From contig JAAWDH010000005.1 in the NCBI GenBank assembly GCA_022793675.1, positions 92,277-156,276 of the forward strand: a stretch of 64,000 nt of DNA, in the 5' to 3' direction. Shown here piece by piece: positions 7,351-17,258 of this stretch. Both the position numbers and the translations under genes were made by a program. Position 1 is the first letter of the stretch; each line of letters starts with the position of its first letter. The notes beneath the pieces are model-generated. The model did no database searches. It worked only from the letters and a program-made list of their open reading frames with translations, and had not been told where the DNA came from. This stretch comes from Oscillospiraceae bacterium (lineage in GTDB: Bacteria > Bacillota > Clostridia > Oscillospirales > Ruminococcaceae).

Positions 7351-8745
7351 TCAGCTAAACCGCTCCGCCCGTTTGGGATCGTAATGCTTGGCCAGCATCT
7401 CATCATCGATACGGTCAAGCTCGCCCTTGTCTAAAAGCGACAGCAGATCCCAGCCCAAATCCAGCGTCTGGTCAATCGTGCGGTTCTCCGAAAAGTCCTG
7501 GGCAATAAAATGCTGCTCAAAAAGCCGCCCAAAATTCAGATACGCCTTATCAGTGTCAGAAAGCTCTTCCTCGCCGATAACCGAAGCCAGCGCTCGGGCG
7601 TCCTGCACCCTGGCATAGGCCGAGAAAAGCTGATTGGAAACAGCAGGATGGTCGCCGCGGGTATAGCCTTCGCCGATGCCGTCCTTCATCAGACGGGACA
7701 GGGACGGCAGGATGGACACTGGCGGATAGATGCCGTTTTGATCCATTGTGCGGTCAAGCACAATCTGCCCCTCTGTGATATAACCCGTCAGGTCAGGCAC
7801 TGGATGGTTGATATCGTCATTGGGCATAGTAAGGATCGGGATCTGTGTCACAGAACCGCTGCTGCCTTCGACAATCCCCGCTCGCTCGTAAAGCGACGCC
7901 AAGTCGGAGTAAAGGTACCCAGGGTACCCTTTGCGCCCTGGGATCTCCCCTTTGGAGGAGGAAAATTCCCGCAGCGCCTCCGCATAGGAGGTCATATCCG
8001 TCAGAATAACCAGGATGTGCATCCCTTTTTCGTAAGCGAGGTATTCGGCGACGGTCAGGGCGCATTTCGGGGTCAGGATGCGTTCGACAATTGGGTCGCT
8101 GGACAGGTTGAGGAACATAACCACCCGTTCCAGTACGCCTGATTCCTCAAACTGGCGTTTGAAATAATCGGCAACGTCATTTTTGACGCCCATCGCCGCA
8201 AAGACAATGGCAAACTTTTCCTTTTTGTCGCCAGAAATCTGCGCCTGACGGACAATCTGAGCCGCAAGCTTGTTGTGATTCATGCCAGAGCCGGAAAAAA
8301 TCGGCAGTTTCTGCCCGCGGATCAGCGTGGTCAGGGCGTCAATCGAGGAAATGCCGGTGCGGATATAGTTGCGGGGATATTCCCGCGAAACCGGGTTTAG
8401 GGCATGGCCGTTGATATCGGCCCGTTTGGCGGCGAAGATTGGCCCTAAACCGTCAATCGGCGCGCCGACGCCGTTGAAAATCCGCCCCAGCAGCTCCTCT
8501 GACAGCGGAATCTCCATCGGATGGCCGACAAAACGGGTGCGGACGTTGTGCAGCGAAACGCCAGCCGTCCCCTCAAATACCTGAAGGATGGCCTTATCCC
8601 CTTGGATTTCCACCACCCGGCCCAGGCGGCGGGAACCGTCTTCCAGGATCAGCTCGGCCATTTCGTCAAAGCCGACGTCCTTTATTCCGTCAAGGGCCAC
8701 CAAGGGGCCGGTGACCTCTTTCAAGCCTAAAATCTGTACGCTCAC
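7351..8745 (-). CDS. ntpB: V-type ATP synthase subunit B
   Basis: 464 aa, starting at a GTG at 8745 after GGGGAGGAAGCCGC. It is the non-catalytic nucleotide-binding homologue. The P-loop position reads [16 protein letters not shown] and lacks the GKT/S of a working Walker A, as expected for B. Other landmarks are [27 protein letters not shown] and [21 protein letters not shown]. With subunit A it forms the hexameric head. Confidence 0.97.
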   Translation of the reverse strand: MSVQILGLKEVTGPLVALDGIKDVGFDEMAELILEDGSRRLGRVVEIQGDKAILQVFEGTAGVSLHNVRTRFVGHPMEIPLSEELLGRIFNGVGAPIDGLGPIFAAKRADINGHALNPVSREYPRNYIRTGISSIDALTTLIRGQKLPIFSGSGMNHNKLAAQIVRQAQISGDKKEKFAIVFAAMGVKNDVADYFKRQFEESGVLERVVMFLNLSSDPIVERILTPKCALTVAEYLAYEKGMHILVILTDMTSYAEALREFSSSKGEIPGRKGYPGYLYSDLASLYERAGIVEGSSGSVTQIPILTMPNDDINHPVPDLTGYITEGQIVLDRTMDQNGIYPPVSILPSLSRLMKDGIGEGYTRGDHPAVSNQLFSAYARVQDARALASVIGEEELSDTDKAYLNFGRLFEQHFIAQDFSENRTIDQTLDLGWDLLSLLDKGELDRIDDEMLAKHYDPKRAERFS

Positions 8746-8759
8746 GCGGCTTCCTCCCC

Positions 8760-10508
8760 TCAGCGGACCGACGCCAGCTTCTCGTCAATCATCGGATAGT
8801 ATTCGTCGATTTTGGAAAGCTGGTCGTTGGGAATATTATATTTCATTTTGACAATCGCGTCCATTACGCCGGTTCGGGCAATCTGCGACATGGGTACGCC
8901 CTTTTTGGCCAGCGGGGAAGCTGCGTCATAAAAGTAAAGGATCACCTTCATCATCCCCAGCTGCTTTGGCAGCGGCACATAGGTATCATCGGCGTGGAAA
9001 GCGTTCTGCTGTAGGAAACCGACGCGGATCAGCCGGCTGGCTTCGATAATCAGCTTCTGGTCCTCCGGCAGCGCGTCGGAACCGATCAGCTTGACAATCT
9101 CCATCAGCCTGGCCTCCTCGCCCAGAAGGCTTGCCAGACGCTGGCGGCAGGCGAGGAATTCCTCGCCCAGTTCTTTTTTATACCAGTCCCCCAGTTCCTC
9201 CATATATTCAGAGTAACTGGTCATCCAGTTGATAGCTGGATAGTGGCGGGCATAGGCCAGCGCCTTATCCAGCGCCCAGAAAGCCCGGACAAAGCGTTTG
9301 GTATTCTGGGTCACAGGCTCGGAAAAGTCGGAGCCCTGCGGCGAAACTGCGCCGATAATCGTCACCGAACCCTCCGCGCCGCCCAGCGCGACCATATACC
9401 CGGCGCGTTCATAGAATTCAGCCAAACGGGACGGCAGATAGGCTGGGAAGCCTTCCTCAGCCGGCATTTCCTCCAGCCGCCCGGAAATCTCCCGCAGCGC
9501 CTCCGCCCAACGGGAGGTCGAGTCGGCCATAATCGCCACATGGTAGCCCATGTCGCGGTAATATTCCGCCAGCGTCACGCCGGTGTAAATTGACGCTTCG
9601 CGCGCCGCCACCGGCATATTGGAGGTATTGGCAATCAAAACGGTGCGGTCGGTCATTGCCCGGCCGGTTTTTGGGTCGATCAGCTCGGAAAACTCGTTCA
9701 ACACCTGGGTCATCTCATTGCCGCGCTCGCCGCAGCCAATGTAGACGATAATATCGGCGTCGCACCACTTGGCCAGCTGGTGCTGGGTCATCGTCTTGCC
9801 GGTACCGAAACCGCCGGGCACCGCCGCAGCGCCCCCTTTGGCAATCGGGAACAGGGTGTCGATGACCCGCTGGCCAGTGATCAGCGGACGGTTAATAGAA
9901 AGCCGCTCGGCTACCGGGCGGGGAGTACGGATGGGCCAGCGCTGGCAAAGCGTCAGCGCTTCCTCCGCCCCGTCGGGCGTCCTAATGACTGCGACCGTAT
10001 CGTTGACGGCGTACGCCCCGTCAGGCGACACCCGCACTACTTCCCCTTCCAGCAGCGGCGACAGCAGGCAGCGGTGTTCTACCGCCGGTGTCTCTGGGCA
10101 GACGGCATAAACCATCCCGCCCTTTAGATAATCGCCGGGCTTTACCTTCAGCGTAACCTGGTATTTCTTTTCGCTGTTTAACGGCGGGACGCTGACACCC
10201 TCGTCAATAAAAGCGCCGCCGTCTTCGGCGATTTCGCGAAGCGGGCGCTGGATGCCGTCGTAGATATTGCTCAAAATCCCCGGCCCCAGCGTAACGCTCA
10301 AAGGCGCGCCGGTAGGAGCGATCGGCTCCCCGGGCTTCAGGCCGGTAGTGGATTCGTAAACCTGGATGGTGGTTAGGCCGTCGCTGACGCCGATGACCTC
10401 CCCGACCAGGCGCTTTTCCCCTACATAGACCATCTCCAGCATGGAGAGCGACGGGGAGTCCTTGGTTTTGACCACCGGGCCATTGATCGAATATACAGTA
10501 TTGCTCAA
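8760..10508 (-). CDS. ntpA: V-type ATP synthase subunit A, catalytic
   Basis: 582 aa from a TTG at 10508 (protein begins (M)[12 protein letters not shown]) with AAAGGAG about ten bases upstream. The open frame continues upstream to 10871 only as an out-of-frame overlap with subunit E. The Walker A is GGFGTGKT near residue 230, followed by [17 protein letters not shown] and the bulge-region sequence typical of A subunits; a normal A subunit is 580-595 aa. It hydrolyses or makes ATP in the peripheral head of the rotary complex. Confidence 0.97.
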   Translation of the reverse strand: MSNTVYSINGPVVKTKDSPSLSMLEMVYVGEKRLVGEVIGVSDGLTTIQVYESTTGLKPGEPIAPTGAPLSVTLGPGILSNIYDGIQRPLREIAEDGGAFIDEGVSVPPLNSEKKYQVTLKVKPGDYLKGGMVYAVCPETPAVEHRCLLSPLLEGEVVRVSPDGAYAVNDTVAVIRTPDGAEEALTLCQRWPIRTPRPVAERLSINRPLITGQRVIDTLFPIAKGGAAAVPGGFGTGKTMTQHQLAKWCDADIIVYIGCGERGNEMTQVLNEFSELIDPKTGRAMTDRTVLIANTSNMPVAAREASIYTGVTLAEYYRDMGYHVAIMADSTSRWAEALREISGRLEEMPAEEGFPAYLPSRLAEFYERAGYMVALGGAEGSVTIIGAVSPQGSDFSEPVTQNTKRFVRAFWALDKALAYARHYPAINWMTSYSEYMEELGDWYKKELGEEFLACRQRLASLLGEEARLMEIVKLIGSDALPEDQKLIIEASRLIRVGFLQQNAFHADDTYVPLPKQLGMMKVILYFYDAASPLAKKGVPMSQIARTGVMDAIVKMKYNIPNDQLSKIDEYYPMIDEKLASVR

Positions 10509-10536
10509 AAGCCTTCTGCTCCTTTCCAAAAAGCGC

Positions 10537-11133
10537 TTACTGGGCTTGGGACACCGGTTCCAACCCCAGCGCGCCGTCCTGGTAAAAGCGCTCTTTCTCC
10601 GCTGCAAGCTTGGCAGCCAGGGTCTCGTCCAGATAGAGGCTCTGCCCGGCGTTTTGCAGGACAAATCCCCCCAGGCGGTTGCGGGGGTCAGCCTGCTGCG
10701 GCAGCCCCGGCGCAAGCTTTTCAAAAAGCGCCCGGTCCCCCTCGCGGATAAGCAGCATCCCGCCGTCCAAAGCACTGCCGCAGCGCGCCAGCGCCCGCTG
10801 GAGCCAGGATTCATAGCCGGGGCCTGCCGCAAAATCCAAAAGCCTCTCTTCAGCCTCGGCAAACAGCCCATCCACCAGTTCGGCGCGGCAGCGCAGCAGC
10901 CGCTGGCGGCTGCCCAGGCGCTCTTTGGTCACCCGCCGGGCGGATTCCGCTTTGGCTTCCTCTATACGGCCCTTTATCAGCTGCGCCCCTCTTTCCTGCT
11001 CGGCGGCGACGGCCTTTTCCAGCCGCTCCGCCCGGTAGGCGTCCAGCTCGCCGAGGATCTGGGCGCTTTCTTCCTCAACCTCGGCAAAAATCGTTTCTTT
11101 AAAGCGTCTCAGCTTCTCATCTTCAACAGCCAT
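10537..11133 (-). CDS. ntpE: V-type ATP synthase subunit E
   Basis: 198 aa. The first 100 residues are a charged helix (RFKETIFAEVEEESAQILGEL and on) that forms half of the peripheral stalk. The C-terminal half is the globular domain that contacts the head. It lies 11 bases after subunit F and 28 before subunit A. It is an elongated stator that pairs with the small coiled-coil subunit encoded at the start of the operon. Confidence 0.88.
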   Translation of the reverse strand: MAVEDEKLRRFKETIFAEVEEESAQILGELDAYRAERLEKAVAAEQERGAQLIKGRIEEAKAESARRVTKERLGSRQRLLRCRAELVDGLFAEAEERLLDFAAGPGYESWLQRALARCGSALDGGMLLIREGDRALFEKLAPGLPQQADPRNRLGGFVLQNAGQSLYLDETLAAKLAAEKERFYQDGALGLEPVSQAQ

Positions 11134-11144
11134 ACTGCCCCTCC

Positions 11145-11453
11145 TCAGATATTGATGCCGACCGCTTCACGGATATAGGACGTGATCGCGGCCCCCACCG
11201 AGGTTTCGCCGTGACGGTCAGGCACCTCGACAATCAGCGGACGCTGCCGGGCCTGCTTGATGGCGTAGACCTCCTCGCGGCAAAGCTCGATAAGCTTGCT
11301 TGTCATCAGCACAATGCCTATCTCTTCGTCGGCCGCGACCTCGGCAAGGGCGGCCAGCACCTCGCCCGGCTCATGAACAACAACGCCGTCCACGCCGGCT
11401 AAGCGCATCCCCACCTGGGTGTCCACATTGTCGCTGATTAGGTACATCCGCAC
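11145..11453 (-). CDS. ntpG: V-type ATP synthase subunit F
   Basis: 102 aa with the family pattern MYLISDNVDTQVGMRLAGVDGV, then EIGIVLMTSKLIELCREEV and LIVEVPD. It is a Rossmann-like domain that binds subunit D in the central stalk. Position between the proteolipid gene and subunit E is standard for this operon. Naming differs between species (F in general nomenclature, G in the Enterococcus ntp operon). Confidence 0.9.
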   Translation of the reverse strand: MRMYLISDNVDTQVGMRLAGVDGVVVHEPGEVLAALAEVAADEEIGIVLMTSKLIELCREEVYAIKQARQRPLIVEVPDRHGETSVGAAITSYIREAVGINI

Positions 11454-11481
11454 GGTCTTTCCCCCCTTTTCCCTGAACCGG

Positions 11482-11904
11482 TCAGACGCGGTTGAGGATC
11501 AGGATGGAAATCAGCAGCCCGTAAATAGCTACGCCTTCGCCCAAAACCACGAAGATCAGCGCCTTCGCAAAACTTTTGGGGTCTTCGCTGACCGCGCCGA
11601 TCGCGGCAGGCGCGCCGGCGGCAACTGCGATGCCCGCGCCGATGCAGGCCATGCCGGTAACCAGCGCCGCAGCCAGGTAGCCCATGCCGGCGGCAGAGCC
11701 GGCAGCGGCAGAAGTAACCTCGGCGGCAAAAGCGCCCGCCGGGCAGATCACAGCCAGCGCGCAGACGCCAAAGAAAGCGCCCAGGTTGGCAAGGACGGAG
11801 GCCTTGACCGGTTTGCCATGGCGGGCATTGTGGAGCGCCCGCAGCAGCGGCAGGCAGATCAAAGCAAGGGCCAGCAGGGGAAGTAAAAATTCGTAAAGCT
11901 TCAT
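11482..11904 (-). CDS. ntpK: V-type ATP synthase subunit K, membrane rotor proteolipid
   Basis: 140 aa with four predicted membrane helices, roughly residues 4-22, 38-60, 70-98 and 112-138. The last helix carries the ion-binding carboxylate in VVLGEGVAIYGLLISILIL. Only this hairpin-pair glutamate is obvious, so each protein likely offers one ion site. I cannot see the TQ motif that marks Na+-binding K subunits with confidence. Either H+ or Na+ is possible. Confidence 0.92.
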   Translation of the reverse strand: MKLYEFLLPLLALALICLPLLRALHNARHGKPVKASVLANLGAFFGVCALAVICPAGAFAAEVTSAAAGSAAGMGYLAAALVTGMACIGAGIAVAAGAPAAIGAVSEDPKSFAKALIFVVLGEGVAIYGLLISILILNRV

Positions 11905-11938
11905 GGTAAAATCCTCCCAAAATCTTATCGTGGAATTT

Positions 11939-13903
11939 TTATTTTGCAGCGGCTTCTGCTGCGGCAGCTTCCGCCGCTTTGCAGCTGATGGTCAATGGGG
12001 CGTATTCTTTGCCCTCGCCGCTGTAAAAGCGGCTGAAAATCTCGTAAAACTCCAAGCGCAGCACCTGGATGCCGGCGATCATGCCTTCCAGCGCCATAAC
12101 GAAGAGGTTGCCCAGCACCATGACGACGATGCTGCCGCCGCCGCTCATCATCTCGCTTAGAGACAGCACCACCGCCATCATGCCGGCGTGGGAAAGGATA
12201 AAGCCGCCCACGCGCAGGAAGCTCATCGAGTTAGAAAGGTAGCTTAGCAGGTATTCCAGCATCTCGAAGAAGTTCTCAATGAAAAAGGAGCCAAACCCAT
12301 CCTCAAATACCACTTTCTTATGCCCGGCACAGAGTTTGGCCAGCGGTTCCCGGAAGAAGATCAGCAGCACTGGGACAACGATGATAAAGATGATAAACAA
12401 AGGGTTCAGCACATTGACGCTGGTCAGCATCGTCAGCGAAATGCCAATGACTGCCCCCAGGTAAAGGACCAGCCCGGCAAGGCCGTTGTTGCCAAAGAAC
12501 GCCTTCTCGTAGTTTTTATGGCGGAGGCCGGTGACGATATTCATCACCATCGCGATGCTGATCATGCCCGCGCCGACGAACAGCGCGGCAATCAAAAGCT
12601 TGTTGGTCGTGTGGCTCTCAAACACCTCGATCGGTTTTCCGGCAAAGCCCATCGCCTTGAACACCGGATCCAGTAGATGCTCCAGCCCGAATACTGAACC
12701 GTAGGCAAAACCGAAAACCATGCTGGAGATGCCCAGCCGTTGGAGGATCTTGCCGAAATCCATCTTTTTGATCTTGTCCATTGCCAAGCCAAGCAGCCAC
12801 ACCAGCGCTCCCTGGCCCAGATCGCCGAACATGATGCCGAAAAGCAGCGTATAGGTCAGCGCCACCAGCAGCGTCGGGTCATATTCATAGTAGGACGGCG
12901 TCCCATACATCCGGACAAAAGTCTCGAAAGGCCGGGAAAACCAGCCATTGCGCAGCCTGGTGGGCGGGGTCAGGGAAGGGTTGGCGTCTACTGGCTGCAC
13001 CGAAACGTTGACGCTTTGCAGCGATTCCAGCGAATCGGTCAGTTTTTTGACCAGCCGCTCCGGCACAAAGCCTTCCAGGTAAAAATGGCTGTTGGCCACA
13101 GCCACATATTTGCGGATACCGAAAGCGTCGTCGGCCGCCTTTAGGGCGGTATAACAGCGGTTCAGCTCCCCTTCCTTTTTGGCCTTGATCTCCTTCAGCT
13201 CCTGGTTGACGGCCTCCAGCCGTTCCCGCTCCTTGGTCAGGGAGTCGGAGATAGTCTGCAGCGCCTCCTCAGGCTTGCTGTGGGCGTATTCAGGGATCCA
13301 CAGCCGCTCGAAATAAAGAGAGCGGAAGATGTCGTCCACCACGGCAATCTTGGCGCTTGGGGCAAAATAGAAGCCCCAGTAGTCGCTGCTGTCGTGGTCA
13401 AAATCAACAAAGAAGAAGGTCTCGTCGTCATAGAAGCTCAGCTTCTGGTAGCTGTCCACCGGCAGCCGCCCAAAGCGCACCTTGACGTATTGGGCGTTGA
13501 AAAGCTGGTCAAAGGGCACGTCCAGCCCCTGCACATGGGTAATCAGGCTGGTGGCCTGTTTGTGCTGGGCGATGGAATCCCGCAGCGCCCGCCGCTCGTC
13601 CGAAAGGTCTTGGATATTTTGGCGGATCTCTGCCACCCGCTGCCCCGCTGAGACGGGATCGAGCCCTTCGCCCGGCGCTGCCTGGAGTTTCAGCTCCAGA
13701 TCCTCGGCCAGGTCAAAGAGCAGCTTCAGCGGCCCGGCTGCCTGGTTCTCGCCCGGCAGCGGCGCAAACCGGCCGTTCTTCTCGCTGGTGTCTATGGCCA
13801 TTTCCGGGTGGAACACCCCGCTGGCCACACACCGGCTAAGCGCTTCCTCAAGGTCGGGCATACTGCCGACGATGTTGCACAGCCGCATTTTTTCGATAGC
13901 CAT
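11939..13903 (-). CDS. ntpI: V-type ATP synthase subunit I, membrane stator
   Basis: 654 aa. The N-terminal half is cytoplasmic with long coiled segments (about residues 80-130 and 215-265). The C-terminal half from about residue 340 has seven to eight membrane helices. The conserved arginine region is SFLRVGGFILSHAG near residue 575, which faces the glutamate of subunit K and carries ions through the half channels. Very C-terminal residues are alanine-rich (AAEAAAAEAAAK). It starts at ATG 13903, 32 bases after subunit C. Confidence 0.95.
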   Translation of the reverse strand: MAIEKMRLCNIVGSMPDLEEALSRCVASGVFHPEMAIDTSEKNGRFAPLPGENQAAGPLKLLFDLAEDLELKLQAAPGEGLDPVSAGQRVAEIRQNIQDLSDERRALRDSIAQHKQATSLITHVQGLDVPFDQLFNAQYVKVRFGRLPVDSYQKLSFYDDETFFFVDFDHDSSDYWGFYFAPSAKIAVVDDIFRSLYFERLWIPEYAHSKPEEALQTISDSLTKERERLEAVNQELKEIKAKKEGELNRCYTALKAADDAFGIRKYVAVANSHFYLEGFVPERLVKKLTDSLESLQSVNVSVQPVDANPSLTPPTRLRNGWFSRPFETFVRMYGTPSYYEYDPTLLVALTYTLLFGIMFGDLGQGALVWLLGLAMDKIKKMDFGKILQRLGISSMVFGFAYGSVFGLEHLLDPVFKAMGFAGKPIEVFESHTTNKLLIAALFVGAGMISIAMVMNIVTGLRHKNYEKAFFGNNGLAGLVLYLGAVIGISLTMLTSVNVLNPLFIIFIIVVPVLLIFFREPLAKLCAGHKKVVFEDGFGSFFIENFFEMLEYLLSYLSNSMSFLRVGGFILSHAGMMAVVLSLSEMMSGGGSIVVMVLGNLFVMALEGMIAGIQVLRLEFYEIFSRFYSGEGKEYAPLTISCKAAEAAAAEAAAK

Positions 13904-13935
13904 CTTAAAAGCTACACCACCTTTTGAGTTTTGAT

Positions 13936-14958
13936 CTATTGGATCAGCAGGCTAAGGATCTCAGCCTGCGGGATCTGGTAACGGACGCCCTCGATAATGG
14001 TGATGATGTTCTGCACCTCCATGCTCCGCAGGGCTAGGAAGGCATACATCGCCACTGGCGCGTCTGTCGCAAACCGCAGCTTTTTCTTCCCAAACCGGAA
14101 ACGGTAACGGTGGGTCAGCAGCTCGATGAAGCTGCCATCCGGCGTCCCCTCCCCTTTGAAAAGCTTGGCTAGGCGGAGCATCTCGCCCGCCTCCGCGGTT
14201 TGCAGCATCGCCTCCCGGGCGGAGGCCTTCAGCGCCCCCTGATAGGGGTAAAGCAGCGGGCGCACCTCCTCGGGCGGCTTTTTGTAGATATGCCGCAGCC
14301 GGTAGATGGTTTCAAAGTTGCGGACGTCGATCTCGCAAAGGAAAATCTCCCGCAGCTGCTGCCTGGCCTTGCCTGAAAAATCCCGGTCCACCGACTGGAA
14401 CATATACTGGTAATAGTAGGAGTATAGGGCGTGCTCGCACAAAAGGCTGTCCGGCCTTCCGCCGGCCCCCAGCGGCAGCCCAGCAAGCAGTTTTTGGTAG
14501 GGGGTGCCTGCAAGGCAGGAAAGCACCGCCTCAAAGCTGCCGGCATCCGCTAACGCCTTCATTGAAAAGGAAACTCGGTGCATCAGATAGGAAGGCAGAT
14601 CGGCAATAAAGGCCCCCTTGCCGCCTGAACTCAAAGCGGCGATCCGTTCCAAGATGGCGTCGATCTCCGCCCGCACCAAGATATAGTTATAGAAATCAAT
14701 GCCGGAAAAGTCGTAGCGGTGGAGCGCGACGTATTTGTAAAAGGTATCCTTTTTCAAAAGCGCTTCCAGCCGGCCCCGGTGGACCTCCGTTTCCCGGATA
14801 TCCCGGAGCGCCCGCCTATAAGAAGAATGCTCCTTTAGATAGGCGGCAACCTCGCCTACGTCTTTTTTCCGGGCCATTTGGGCGTAATCGGCGGCGGTTA
14901 GCCGCTGCCCAAAAATCGCCCGCACCTTGGTCAGGATTGCGTTGCTGGACATCTGCAT
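13936..14958 (-). CDS. ntpC: V-type ATP synthase subunit C
   Basis: 340 aa, largely helical, with the family elements VRAIFGQRLTAADYAQMARKK near the N-terminus and YLALRSMEVQNIITIIEGVRY near the C-terminus. It is the funnel-shaped adaptor that seats the central stalk on the membrane ring. It lies between the small stalk subunit gene and subunit I, as in other bacterial V-ATPase operons. Confidence 0.92.
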   Translation of the reverse strand: MQMSSNAILTKVRAIFGQRLTAADYAQMARKKDVGEVAAYLKEHSSYRRALRDIRETEVHRGRLEALLKKDTFYKYVALHRYDFSGIDFYNYILVRAEIDAILERIAALSSGGKGAFIADLPSYLMHRVSFSMKALADAGSFEAVLSCLAGTPYQKLLAGLPLGAGGRPDSLLCEHALYSYYYQYMFQSVDRDFSGKARQQLREIFLCEIDVRNFETIYRLRHIYKKPPEEVRPLLYPYQGALKASAREAMLQTAEAGEMLRLAKLFKGEGTPDGSFIELLTHRYRFRFGKKKLRFATDAPVAMYAFLALRSMEVQNIITIIEGVRYQIPQAEILSLLIQ

Positions 14959-14991
14959 CCCAAAAAGCCCTCCCTTCAGTATCCAAGCGTG

Positions 14992-15306
14992 TTATTCCGT
15001 GATATGCCGGACGATCCTATCGACCCATTGGCTGCGGTTTTCAGCAAAGCGGGCCTTCAGCGCAGCGACCTGCTGGTCGCCCTCCGCCCCGATCCGGGCG
15101 AGCTCCGCTTCCATGACGGCCGTCTCTTGGCCGCAGGCCGTCTCAGCCTGTCCTTCGCTTTCCGAAAGGATCCGCCGGCACTGGCCCGCCACCTCGGAAT
15201 CGATCCGGGCCTTGCCGTCTTCCAGCCTACGGTGGGCCTCCAACAGCTTCTGCTGGGCCTCAGTCTCCAGGTCCAGCACCCGTTTGATCACCGTTTTCAT
15301 CAACAC
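14992..15306 (-). CDS. V-type ATP synthase small peripheral-stalk subunit (G/H)
   Basis: 104 aa, nearly all charged helix (VIKRVLDLETEAQQKLLEAH, then long Glu/Ala/Arg heptads), ending in VDRIVRHITE. It matches the short subunit that coils with subunit E in the stator; names in use are G, H or NtpF. It is the first gene of the operon, with GGAGGG before the start and a promoter about 85 bases upstream. Confidence 0.85.
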   Translation of the reverse strand: MLMKTVIKRVLDLETEAQQKLLEAHRRLEDGKARIDSEVAGQCRRILSESEGQAETACGQETAVMEAELARIGAEGDQQVAALKARFAENRSQWVDRIVRHITE

Positions 15307-15390
15307 ACCCTCCTTACCATCCTAGGGAACCCCCAAAGGCTTTTGGGCTTTCCTATTTAATATCTGCCTGCATTTCAGCCTAACGTTACT

Positions 15391-15419
15391 ATCATATACC
15401 TAAGCGGAAAATTCTGCAA
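15391..15419 (-). promoter_or_regulatory. Sigma-A promoter of the V-ATPase operon
   Basis: On the minus strand TTGCAG (15414-15419) and TATGAT (15391-15396) are 17 bases apart. The 240-base gap 15307-15552 also contains a hairpin at about 15520-15545 (GGCAGCC/GGCTGTCC) that may terminate the lipoprotein gene upstream. Confidence 0.75.
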
Positions 15420-15552
15420 TATCTTTTTTTCAACAAGATGTTCTTTTCACACTTGAAATTTTGTAGATTATACCCATTCCCTTGGCAAATAGACGAATCA
15501 GCAGCCCAAACAGCAAAACCGGACAGCCAAACGGCTGCCCGATGTACGGCTG

Positions 15553-16011
15553 TTATTTAAAATGGTAATCTTTGAGGATCTGGTCTGCCGTATCGGTATC
15601 CTCTGTAACCACAACCGCCATATAGCGCCCGCCCTGCTGGACAATGGCCCCCTCCAGCCGCTTGACCTCTTCCGGAACATAATTCTCAAAGGCCCCCTTT
15701 TGGCTTTCGATGTGGGCCTTGCCCTCCTGAACCGCCATACGGGCCGCCTTCGCATCGGTAAAAGCGAAAACCGCCACTTCCTCGGCCGTAGCGCCGCTGC
15801 CCATATAAAGCACGGCGTCCTCCCAGGTCAAGCCGTCGTAGACCATTGAGATCATCCCATCGTCTATCTGCGCCAGCTCATCGGTAAAAGACACCTTTTC
15901 TGCAAGCTCAGCCGCCAATTTGTCGATGTCCACGTCCTCTGGGGCACTGCTGCAGCCCCCAAGCGACAGGGCCAGCGCCGCCAATAGGCCAGCTATCCAT
16001 TTTTTCCTCAT
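15553..16011 (-). CDS. DUF4358 lipoprotein
   Basis: 152 aa with a lipoprotein signal peptide: positive start MRKKW, hydrophobic core, and lipobox LGGC with the lipidated cysteine at 20. The mature part follows the DUF4358 pattern (AEKVSFTDELAQID, GATAEEVAVFAFTD, YVPEEVKRLEGAIV, GRYMAVVVTED). DUF4358 proteins are exported lipoproteins of Clostridia without known function. It overlaps the SGNH hydrolase gene by four bases. These two are commonly neighbours of MBOAT acyltransferases, which is the best hint to a role in acylation of a surface polymer. Confidence 0.9.
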   Translation of the reverse strand: MRKKWIAGLLAALALSLGGCSSAPEDVDIDKLAAELAEKVSFTDELAQIDDGMISMVYDGLTWEDAVLYMGSGATAEEVAVFAFTDAKAARMAVQEGKAHIESQKGAFENYVPEEVKRLEGAIVQQGGRYMAVVVTEDTDTADQILKDYHFK

Positions 16012-17051
16012 GATGCTTCCACTCCTTCAGATTCGTCAACAGCCTTCTCAACATTTTCCCAAGATCCCGCCTCCCTGGCAGGCTCGGGAATATCAGGGGC
16101 TATATGGGTTTTCAGATATTCCAGCCATTTCTGGCAATAGGGTTTGCGCAGATGCACGCCGTCGGCAGCGGCCTCTTCCGGCAGCGCCCCTTCCTCATCG
16201 GCCACCGCCTCCCAAACATTGAGGTAATAGACCTGCTTGTCCGCGGCCAGCTGCTGGATCATGCCGTTGAACTCCTGGATGCGGTCGTTGTTGACATAAC
16301 GGTCGGCTTCAGCGCGGGCCTTCCCTACAGGGAGGATCGACTGGAGGTAAATTTCCACGTTGGGATGGTTCTGCTGGATCACATCTACCAAGTCGGCGTA
16401 TTTCTCAACAAAAACATTCTCGTAAGACCAGCCCAGCTCGTTGATGCCAAACATCATGTAAACCGCCTTGCAGCTGTCGTTCCTTCCCAGCGCCTCCAGC
16501 ACCGTCTGCTTGCCGTCGGCAGCGGGTACGATTTCCTTGGTTGCGGCAGTTTCCACCGTCAGCCCTTTGTCGGTATAGGCCGTGATATTGGAAAGACCGG
16601 CATAGAGGACAAAACCTTGGGTGCGGGAATTGCCGACAAAAACCACATTGTCAAAATAGCTGTCGTCCACCGAGCCGCTTTCCGGTACCGGCTGGGCAAA
16701 ATCATAGGCGGCATAACCGCTCGGCTCCTCTGAAGATTCTCCTGAAGACTCCTCAGGGAGGCTGGAAACCTCTTCAGAAGATGGGCTGCTGCTTGCTGGG
16801 GCGGGCGCAGACACCGGCGACGCCGGCTGGGAAGGCTCGCTTGATTCCTCAAGCGCCGATTGGGAAAGGGCTTTGGATTGGCCGCCGTCCCTTTCCAAGC
16901 CGCCAGAGATTTCCCCGACTCCGCTGCTGGGCGAGAAAAACAGAAATGCAAAACAGGCTGCCGACACCAACAGGGTCAGCAGCAGGATAATCAGCAGCCT
17001 GTGCCTGCGCTGCCGCCGGCGCAAGCTGCTGGGATAGATTTTTTTCGGCAT
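16008..17051 (-). CDS. Membrane-anchored SGNH/GDSL-type hydrolase
   Basis: 347 aa. A very basic N-terminus (KKIYPSSLRRRQRRHR) precedes one membrane helix at about 18-40. A Ser/Pro/Glu-rich spacer of about 85 residues follows, then the SGNH fold. The motif FVGNSRTQG holds the candidate nucleophile S142, MFGINELGW is block III, and ADGVHLRKPYC supplies the Asp and His of the triad. The active domain is outside the membrane. By family it adds or removes acyl groups on an extracellular polymer. It is co-transcribed with the DUF4358 lipoprotein. Confidence 0.88.
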   Translation of the reverse strand: MPKKIYPSSLRRRQRRHRLLIILLLTLLVSAACFAFLFFSPSSGVGEISGGLERDGGQSKALSQSALEESSEPSQPASPVSAPAPASSSPSSEEVSSLPEESSGESSEEPSGYAAYDFAQPVPESGSVDDSYFDNVVFVGNSRTQGFVLYAGLSNITAYTDKGLTVETAATKEIVPAADGKQTVLEALGRNDSCKAVYMMFGINELGWSYENVFVEKYADLVDVIQQNHPNVEIYLQSILPVGKARAEADRYVNNDRIQEFNGMIQQLAADKQVYYLNVWEAVADEEGALPEEAAADGVHLRKPYCQKWLEYLKTHIAPDIPEPAREAGSWENVEKAVDESEGVEAS

Positions 17052-17199
17052 GGCATGGGCTCCTTCTTATCGGCGTCCCCCGCAGTGCAGGGGAACGCTC
17101 CGGCAGTCCCCGCCTCACAGGCAGAAACCCCGATCATATCTATTATAATCGATAGTACGCTAAAAAACAACCCCCTGTTTCACCAAAATACAAAAAAAT

Positions 17200-17228
17200 T
17201 TGCTTTCCCGCCGGAAAGCTGCTATAAT
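17200..17228 (+). promoter_or_regulatory. Sigma-A promoter for the acetyltransferase gene
   Basis: TTGCTT (17200-17205) and TATAAT (17223-17228) are 17 bases apart, about 30 bases before the ATG at 17259. Confidence 0.8.
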
Positions 17229-17258
17229 AAAAGGACTATAAGATAAGGAGTGTTTCTA

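Noticed and set aside
10509..10871. N-terminal extension of V-ATPase subunit A
   Set aside because: It overlaps subunit E out of frame and no family member has it. The TTG at 10508 gives the normal length.
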